DNA of 37,227 nucleotides from Bacteroidota bacterium. GTDB lineage: Bacteria > Bacteroidota > Bacteroidia > 2-12-FULL-35-15. Positions within the stretch are counted from its first letter, which is position 1. The number at the start of each line of letters is the position of its first letter. Positions 32,947 to 37,227 of this stretch are shown here, piece after piece. The stretch spans positions 1-37,227 of the forward strand of contig JAOQAG010000044.1 of NCBI GenBank assembly GCA_025963715.1, read 5' to 3'. Under the pieces are notes generated by a model. The model searched no databases. It was not told the DNA's origin and was given only the letters and a program-made list of their open reading frames with translations. A program made the position numbers and the translations under genes.

Positions 32947-33480
32947 TTACATGCCGAAAATCGAAAAATTCACCGTACCGTATTTTCGTTTTTCTTTAAA
33001 ATGCGCTTGCTGGCTCAGGTCGGTCGTTTCGCCATGTTCAATGATCAGCCAGCCGTTTTCACGAAGTAGTTTTTTTTCAAAAATAAGCGGCGCTATCTGG
33101 TCGATCTTATCCAGGTTGTAAGGCGGATCGGCAAAAATAATATCGTACGTTTCAATATTGTTTTTCAAAAAAGAAAAAACATCCGCTTTCACCACGCGCG
33201 CTTTTGGAAGCTTAAAATCTTCGATCGTTTTTTTTACAAATGCGCAGCAATGAAAATTTTCATCCACTGCGATCAGGTCTTTGCATTCCCGTGATAAAAA
33301 TTCATAGGAAATGTTGCCCGTCCCGCAAAAAAGATCCGCCACTTTTAATTCGTCAAACTCAAAATGATTGTTGATGATGTTAAAAAGACTTTCTTTTGCA
33401 AAATCCGTGGTAGGCCTTACCGGCAAATTTTTTGGCGCAGTGATCACCCTGCTTCTGTGCGTTCCGCTAACAATGCGCAT
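32947..33480 (-). CDS. rsmD: 16S rRNA (guanine(966)-N(2))-methyltransferase
   Basis: RsmD (177 aa) methylates G966 of 16S rRNA in the small ribosomal subunit, using S-adenosylmethionine. The N-terminal RIVSGTHRSRVI and VRPTTDFAKESLFN are family signatures. The SAM-binding loop is DLFCGTGNIS (49-58) and the catalytic motif DPPY is at 118-121. The last residues (KYGTVNFSIFGM) match the usual end. The gene start overlaps the stop of the DUF3822 gene by one base (TAATG), so it is translationally coupled and shares the promoter at 34363. Confidence 0.94.
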   Translation of the reverse strand: MRIVSGTHRSRVITAPKNLPVRPTTDFAKESLFNIINNHFEFDELKVADLFCGTGNISYEFLSRECKDLIAVDENFHCCAFVKKTIEDFKLPKARVVKADVFSFLKNNIETYDIIFADPPYNLDKIDQIAPLIFEKKLLRENGWLIIEHGETTDLSQQAHFKEKRKYGTVNFSIFGM

Positions 33481-34355
33481 TACAGTAGGGAAGAATTAAA
33501 TAGTGAAAAATAAAAATGCTTTGGAAGCGTTTGTAATTGATAGCTAAAATCCGCGGTATCCCTGCGTTCCCCCAATTTTAACGTGCGGATGTATTTCTGT
33601 GTAAGCGTATAAATTTGTGATGTGCGTTCTATTTCACCGATAAAAAGCGTTTCGGTTGTTTCTGTGTTCAGGTGCAATTGTTCGCATACAAACAACAGGT
33701 AATACATAAAATCCTCCGCAGAATGATGCTGAAATGTATTGTAGAACAGTAATTTTTTTCCTTCGATCACGATCGCTTCAAAATGCGATGGCTGAATATG
33801 TACGATTAGTTTTTTGGTTGTCTGGTTTTTATTCTGCAGCAACAATCCTTCGATCAAACCGCTTGAAAAATGATGATAATTTACTTTGTTATACATATAA
33901 TCCAGCTTTGCTTTTAAGCTGAATGGAATGGCAAATACATTTTTTGCTTCCAGATTTTTCAGTTCATCCGTCAGCACCAGCTCATTCCCGTGTAACGTGG
34001 CATTGAACTTCAAATACATGGATTTTCGATCTTCCTCAAACAGTGCTGCAGGCACCAGCGTGGATAAATGATTGACCACCGAGCAGGATACCGTTTTGTA
34101 TTTCTGGTTGATGATCCTGCTTTCTTTTGCCGCAATTTCAAAGAGATCGGCCACCAGGTCAAAATCAAATACCTGTTGAAAGCTGTAATTTTCAAAGGCA
34201 ATGTATTTGTTCTTTTCCTTGTCAAAAACAGTTAGCAGCAAACCATCGTTACCCGCCTGGATAATCAAATGGAAATCTGATAACCGTTTGAGATCAAATG
34301 CCTCATCAATAAACGAATTTACCTGCGTGAGCTTATTTTTTAATTCGGTGGTCAT
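33480..34355 (-). CDS. DUF3822 family protein
   Basis: This 291-aa cytoplasmic protein matches what I know of the DUF3822 family, found in Bacteroidota next to rsmD. It has no signal peptide. Alternating strands and helices (FHLIIQAGNDGLLLTVFD, KLIVHIQPSHFEAIVIEGKKLLFYNTF, FLIGEIERTS-like end) suggest an actin/ASKHA-like two-lobed fold, but no ATP-binding motif is clear. Function is unknown. It is the first gene of a two-gene operon with rsmD. The promoter box ends 7 nt before the ATG, so its transcript is nearly leaderless. Confidence 0.8.
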   Translation of the reverse strand: MTTELKNKLTQVNSFIDEAFDLKRLSDFHLIIQAGNDGLLLTVFDKEKNKYIAFENYSFQQVFDFDLVADLFEIAAKESRIINQKYKTVSCSVVNHLSTLVPAALFEEDRKSMYLKFNATLHGNELVLTDELKNLEAKNVFAIPFSLKAKLDYMYNKVNYHHFSSGLIEGLLLQNKNQTTKKLIVHIQPSHFEAIVIEGKKLLFYNTFQHHSAEDFMYYLLFVCEQLHLNTETTETLFIGEIERTSQIYTLTQKYIRTLKLGERRDTADFSYQLQTLPKHFYFSLFNSSLL

Positions 34356-34362
34356 AGGGTAA

Positions 34363-34393
34363 CAAAGATATAAATTTTGTTGTTTCTCGCAAA
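34363..34393 (-). promoter_or_regulatory. Complete Bacteroidota promoter for DUF3822-rsmD
   Basis: On the minus strand TTTG (34393-34390), a 19-nt spacer and TATCTTTG (34370-34363) give an exact -33/-7 pair. Only 7 nt separate the box from the ATG at 34355. Confidence 0.75.
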
Positions 34394-34726
34394 GGCTTGT
34401 AATTAGTCTTTAGTCGTTAGTTTTTAGTAGCTGGAGCCGCTCGGTTTTACTGTTAGAATTAGTTTTTACGAAGCATTTCTACACATCGCCTTATGTGATC
34501 TTATGTGCTTTATGTGGTTCAAAAAACACACAGTAATAAATCTTTTGTCTTAGTGGTAAATACCTACAGCACTTCCGGATAAAGCCCTTTTGAGATCTTT
34601 GTTTTCTTTTGTGGTTCAAGATTCCACAGCAATAAATCTTTTGACTTTTTGCCTTAGCAGTAAAATAGCTACGGATCATAGCATTCCGTGTCCCTTTCGT
34701 CGCAAATTCCTTCGTATCTTCACCCC
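34394..34726. other. Intergenic DNA with short dispersed repeats
   Basis: No gene is seen; a 62-codon minus-strand ORF at 34491-34679 consists of repeat DNA. Positions 34488-34520 are a second copy of the ACCACATAAGGCACA-type repeat at 8035. Positions 34529-34547 and 34625-34643 are 19-base direct repeats (CACAG, T/C, AATAAATCTTTTG) with one difference, each followed by a CTTAG(T/C)(G/A)GTAAA word that also occurs in the element at 10274-10546. A weak -7-like box (TATCTTCA, 34715-34722) precedes the helicase gene. Confidence 0.5.
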
Positions 34727-36154
34727 GTGAATCAACAAGAATTTAGCAGCGTTTTATTAAAATTTTTTCCGTTCGAAACCACCCCCGGACAGCGCACCTT
34801 ATTGCACAAGCTGTCGGAGTTCATCCTTGGGAAAAATGCCGATCATATTTTTGTTATTAAAGGATATGCCGGAACCGGAAAAACAACGCTGGTAAGCTCA
34901 TTGGTAAAAGCAATGCCTGCACTCAACGGGAAAACCGTTTTGCTGGCGCCCACCGGGAGGGCTGCAAAAGTGCTTTCCAATTACACGCAAAAACAGGCGC
35001 TCACCATTCATAAAAAGATCTACATCCGCCGGCAAATGTCAGAAGGTGGTTTTGCGTTTCATCTACAGCAAAATCTCCATACGGATACCATTTTTATTGT
35101 GGATGAAGCATCCATGATCTCCAACACGGGCGGGCTGATCCACGGGAGTTTTGGCAGCGGCAGTTTGCTGGATGACCTGATCACATACGTTTTTAGCGGC
35201 ACCAACTGCAAGCTTATTTTTATCGGGGATACCGCACAGTTGCCGCCGGTAGGGCTGGATGTAAGCCCTGCGCTGGATACTGCATTTTTAAAAGCGTCCT
35301 ATTCCTTCCAGGTCGATTCGTTTGAGCTTACCGATGTGGTCCGCCAGACCAGCGATTCTGGCATTCTTACCAATGCAACTGCTTTGCGGAACCAGATCAA
35401 AGCAGCGCTGAAAACACAACCGCATTTTGATCTTTCCAATTTTAAAGACGTGGTGCGCATTGATGGAATGGAGCTGGAAGATGCGCTGAATGAAGCATAC
35501 AACAAATACGGAGCAGAAGATACCATGATCGTTTGCCGTTCCAATAAACGCGCAAACATCTACAACCAGCAAATCCGCGCCCGTATTCGCTGGCAGGAAA
35601 GCGAATTATCGGCTGGAGATTTTATGATGGTGGTCAAAAATAATTATTCATGGCTCCCCGATGAAAGCAAAGCCGGTTTTATTGCCAATGGCGATATCAT
35701 TGAGATCTCGCGGGTAGGGAAGATCCAGGAAATGCACGGTTACCGCTTTGCCGATGTGCGCATGCGCATGATCGATTATCCGGATGAACCCGAGCTGGAA
35801 GTGCGCCTGCTGCTGGATACCATCATGAGCGAATCGCCTGCCTTATCACAGGATGATAATAAAAAGCTGTTTGAGTCCGTAATGCAGGATTACAGCGATG
35901 TAGCGGACAGGAGAATGCGTTTGGAAAAAGTAAAAAAAGATCCGTTCTTTAATGCATTGCAGGTAAAATTTGCATACGCAGTTACGTGTCATAAGGCGCA
36001 GGGCGGACAGTGGCCCTGTGTGTTTGTGGAGCAGGGTTATTTAACGGACGATATGCTCAATGTGGAATATCTCCGGTGGCTGTATACTGCGTTAACGCGG
36101 GCTTCCGAAAAGCTATACGTTGTAAATTTCAATAAAGATTTTTTTGATCAGTAA
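34727..36154 (+). CDS. RecD-like superfamily 1 DNA helicase (AAA ATPase with UvrD-like C-terminus)
   Basis: This ~475-aa cytoplasmic protein has a Walker A motif IKGYAGTGKTTLVS (residues ~44-57), a second conserved segment LLAPTGRAAKVLSNYT, a Walker B IFIVDEASMIS, FIGDTAQLPPVG (motif III), and the SF1 C-terminal motifs VTCHKAQGGQWPCVFVEQGY and YTALTRASEKLYVV. These are RecD-like helicase features; it unwinds DNA using ATP, in repair or recombination. It is shorter than RecD2 and lacks its long N-terminal extension. Two GTG starts are possible. I chose 34727 because the N-terminus (MNQQEFSSVLLKFFPFE) fits the usual start of this family and a TATCTTCA box lies just upstream; the alternative GTG is at 34688. 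Its 3' end overlaps the next gene's by 7 nt. Confidence 0.88.
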   Translation: MNQQEFSSVLLKFFPFETTPGQRTLLHKLSEFILGKNADHIFVIKGYAGTGKTTLVSSLVKAMPALNGKTVLLAPTGRAAKVLSNYTQKQALTIHKKIYIRRQMSEGGFAFHLQQNLHTDTIFIVDEASMISNTGGLIHGSFGSGSLLDDLITYVFSGTNCKLIFIGDTAQLPPVGLDVSPALDTAFLKASYSFQVDSFELTDVVRQTSDSGILTNATALRNQIKAALKTQPHFDLSNFKDVVRIDGMELEDALNEAYNKYGAEDTMIVCRSNKRANIYNQQIRARIRWQESELSAGDFMMVVKNNYSWLPDESKAGFIANGDIIEISRVGKIQEMHGYRFADVRMRMIDYPDEPELEVRLLLDTIMSESPALSQDDNKKLFESVMQDYSDVADRRMRLEKVKKDPFFNALQVKFAYAVTCHKAQGGQWPCVFVEQGYLTDDMLNVEYLRWLYTALTRASEKLYVVNFNKDFFDQ

Positions 36155-36567
36155 TCGTTTTGCTCCCGCGAAAAGCCCGCCTGGTATTTAAAATCGGGAA
36201 GTGATACAACCGTACCATCTTTTTCTTTCGCTTTTATATTCGAGAACATATACACGATAATGCCATCCATGCGGCTCAGTCGCTGTTGCATGGTTTTAGA
36301 GATAAAGCAGCCCGCATCTTTTTCAGCATAAGCAATTCCTTTGATCGTTACATTCAGGTCAAACGCCACCACCGCCGTATCAATAATATTTCCATATACA
36401 TCCTTGCACACCAGCCTGAAATTTACATCATCATACAAAACTGAATGCAGACGTCCTTTTTTCTGAACGGTAATGGTCCCGCGGGTAGGAGTGTTTTCGG
36501 TTGCTTCCTGCGCAATGCTGCAAAGAGAAAGAAGGAATAAAAAAAAGAAGAGCAGATTTTTTTTCAT
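36148..36567 (-). CDS. Small secreted protein of unknown function
   Basis: This 139-aa protein has a clear signal peptide (MKKNLLFFFLFLLSLCSIAQ). The mature part is a single beta-rich domain: TRGTITVQKKGRLHSVLYDD, NFRLVCKDVYGNIIDTAVVAF, then FSNIKAKEKDGTVVSLPDF. The last phrase recalls the C-terminal domain of GldM-like proteins, a weak similarity that would fit a periplasmic binding domain. I do not assign a function. A TATATTTG box lies 15 nt upstream. It converges on the helicase gene and overlaps its end by 7 nt. Confidence 0.7.
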   Translation of the reverse strand: MKKNLLFFFLFLLSLCSIAQEATENTPTRGTITVQKKGRLHSVLYDDVNFRLVCKDVYGNIIDTAVVAFDLNVTIKGIAYAEKDAGCFISKTMQQRLSRMDGIIVYMFSNIKAKEKDGTVVSLPDFKYQAGFSREQNDY

Positions 36568-36582
36568 GATCGTTTACACCGG

Positions 36583-36590
36583 CAAATATA
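36583..36590 (-). promoter_or_regulatory. -7 promoter box for the small secreted protein gene
   Basis: On the minus strand TATATTTG matches TAnnTTTG exactly, 15 nt upstream of the ATG at 36567. Confidence 0.55.
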
Positions 36591-36607
36591 AGGCCATCCC
36601 GTTAATT

Positions 36608-36886
36608 TTATTTCCAGTTCCACCATTTTAATTTTTCAGGATCGTGTTTTGTTTCCGTTGCATAATACACCGCGCATTTAAAAACATACAACAGGCAGCG
36701 GTCCTGAACCACACCTGCATATTGATTCGATAAAAAATACAACTCTTCCGGATCCCTGTTTTTTAAATGTTCAACGGAAGTGATCCCGATGTTGATCAGG
36801 TCATCTGCAATGGAAACGCCAACACCCGGAATTTGTTTTAATTCCTTTACCTGCTTTTTATAAATTTTCGCCAGATCCGTATTCAT
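36608..36886 (-). CDS. Helix-hairpin-helix protein (Cdd1-like)
   Basis: This 92-aa cytoplasmic protein has a helix-hairpin-helix motif, LKQIPGVGVSIADDLINIGI (residues 16-35), followed by SVEHLKNRDPEELYFL. Its C-terminus, with DRCLLYVFKCAVYYAT and KWWNWK, fits the Cdd1 (pathogenicity-locus) family. Such motifs bind the DNA backbone without sequence preference; the cellular role of this family is not established and the name does not imply virulence. The length is usual. A near-consensus box (TATCTTTA) lies 5 nt upstream of the ATG. Confidence 0.85.
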   Translation of the reverse strand: MNTDLAKIYKKQVKELKQIPGVGVSIADDLINIGITSVEHLKNRDPEELYFLSNQYAGVVQDRCLLYVFKCAVYYATETKHDPEKLKWWNWK

Positions 36887-37227
36887 AAATTAAAGATACT
36901 AAATACAAAACTAATAATGTTTTCTGTGTGTCGGTACGCAGATTAAAAATGATCGTTACGATGTTAAAAAAAGATCGCCTGTGGCGCTTATGATTTGTTA
37001 TGATCTGATTAGAGTACAAATTGATCAAAGAGCTTTTTATTATGAGTTATTACAGGCAGCAAACACACAGCAAAAAATCACAATTAAAAACACTAAACAT
37101 CCGGGTAGACGTTTTTGATCTTGTGCAGCGATAGCGGGAATAATTGCCCCTGGTGTTATGTTGTGTGTGAAAAGTTTAATTAGTATCAAATCAAGGGAAA
37201 AGAACTAATGGCAATTATTAGCCGTGG
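36887..37227. other. Right-edge DNA without a confident gene
   Basis: No complete gene is seen. On the minus strand about 20 codons (37096-37155) read HQGQLFPLSLHKIKNVYPDV and then a stop, which looks like a gene end but has a stop shortly before it. It may be a remnant or chance. The surroundings are AT-rich. Confidence 0.3.

Noticed and set aside
34491-34679. 62-codon minus-strand ORF
   Set aside because: Consists of dispersed intergenic repeat sequence.
37096-37155. Possible gene end on the minus strand (20 codons)
   Set aside because: A stop lies just upstream in the same frame and there is no start; too short to support.

Overview
The window comes from the chromosome of a Bacteroidota bacterium, most likely an environmental, gliding or T9SS-bearing lineage (Chitinophagia/Cytophagia-like; this placement is inference). 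The evidence is a type A T9SS sorting tail, a type B (CHU_C, gliding-associated) sorting tail, several promoters of the Bacteroidota type (TAnnTTTG, sometimes with TTTG 19-20 nt upstream), a general lack of Shine-Dalgarno sequences, and the adjacent conserved set DUF3822 - rsmD - coaD - TlpA-like.

Layout. 1-2.5 kb: a short-palindrome repeat, a secreted seven-bladed SBBP-type propeller protein, an orphan 60-codon ORF resembling the tail of a serine hydrolase, and a divergent SET-domain protein. 2.5-4.6 kb: a repeat element with hairpin ends, a YjdM/PhnA-like zinc-ribbon protein, a small membrane protein and a decayed gene that keeps its terminator. 4.6-8.0 kb: a 1111-aa secreted adhesin-like protein with a CHU_C tail. 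8.0-8.5 kb: nested inverted repeats. 8.5-10.2 kb: pyrE and an SRPBCC gene, divergent from a NUDIX hydrolase gene. 10.2-10.6 kb: a MITE-like element whose ends look like terminators.

10.6-30.1 kb, all on the minus strand, is the unusual part: five closely spaced genes that look like one ~19.4-kb transcription unit. In order of transcription they encode 697, 787, 427, 2025 and 2496 aa. The four big products have no signal peptide, no T9SS tail and no family I can name with confidence. The 427-aa product in the middle has a signal peptide, LRR-like repeats and MORN-like repeats. Base composition changes inside the 2025-aa gene, so the unit looks mosaic. This is the best candidate here for an undescribed system; its function cannot be read from the sequence.

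30.4-36.9 kb: a secreted TlpA-like thioredoxin protein, coaD, rsmD with DUF3822 (overlapping TAATG), a RecD-like helicase, a small secreted protein and a helix-hairpin-helix (Cdd1-like) protein. These are ordinary chromosomal genes separated by short dispersed repeats. I saw no rRNA, tRNA, CRISPR array, integrase or intact insertion sequence.
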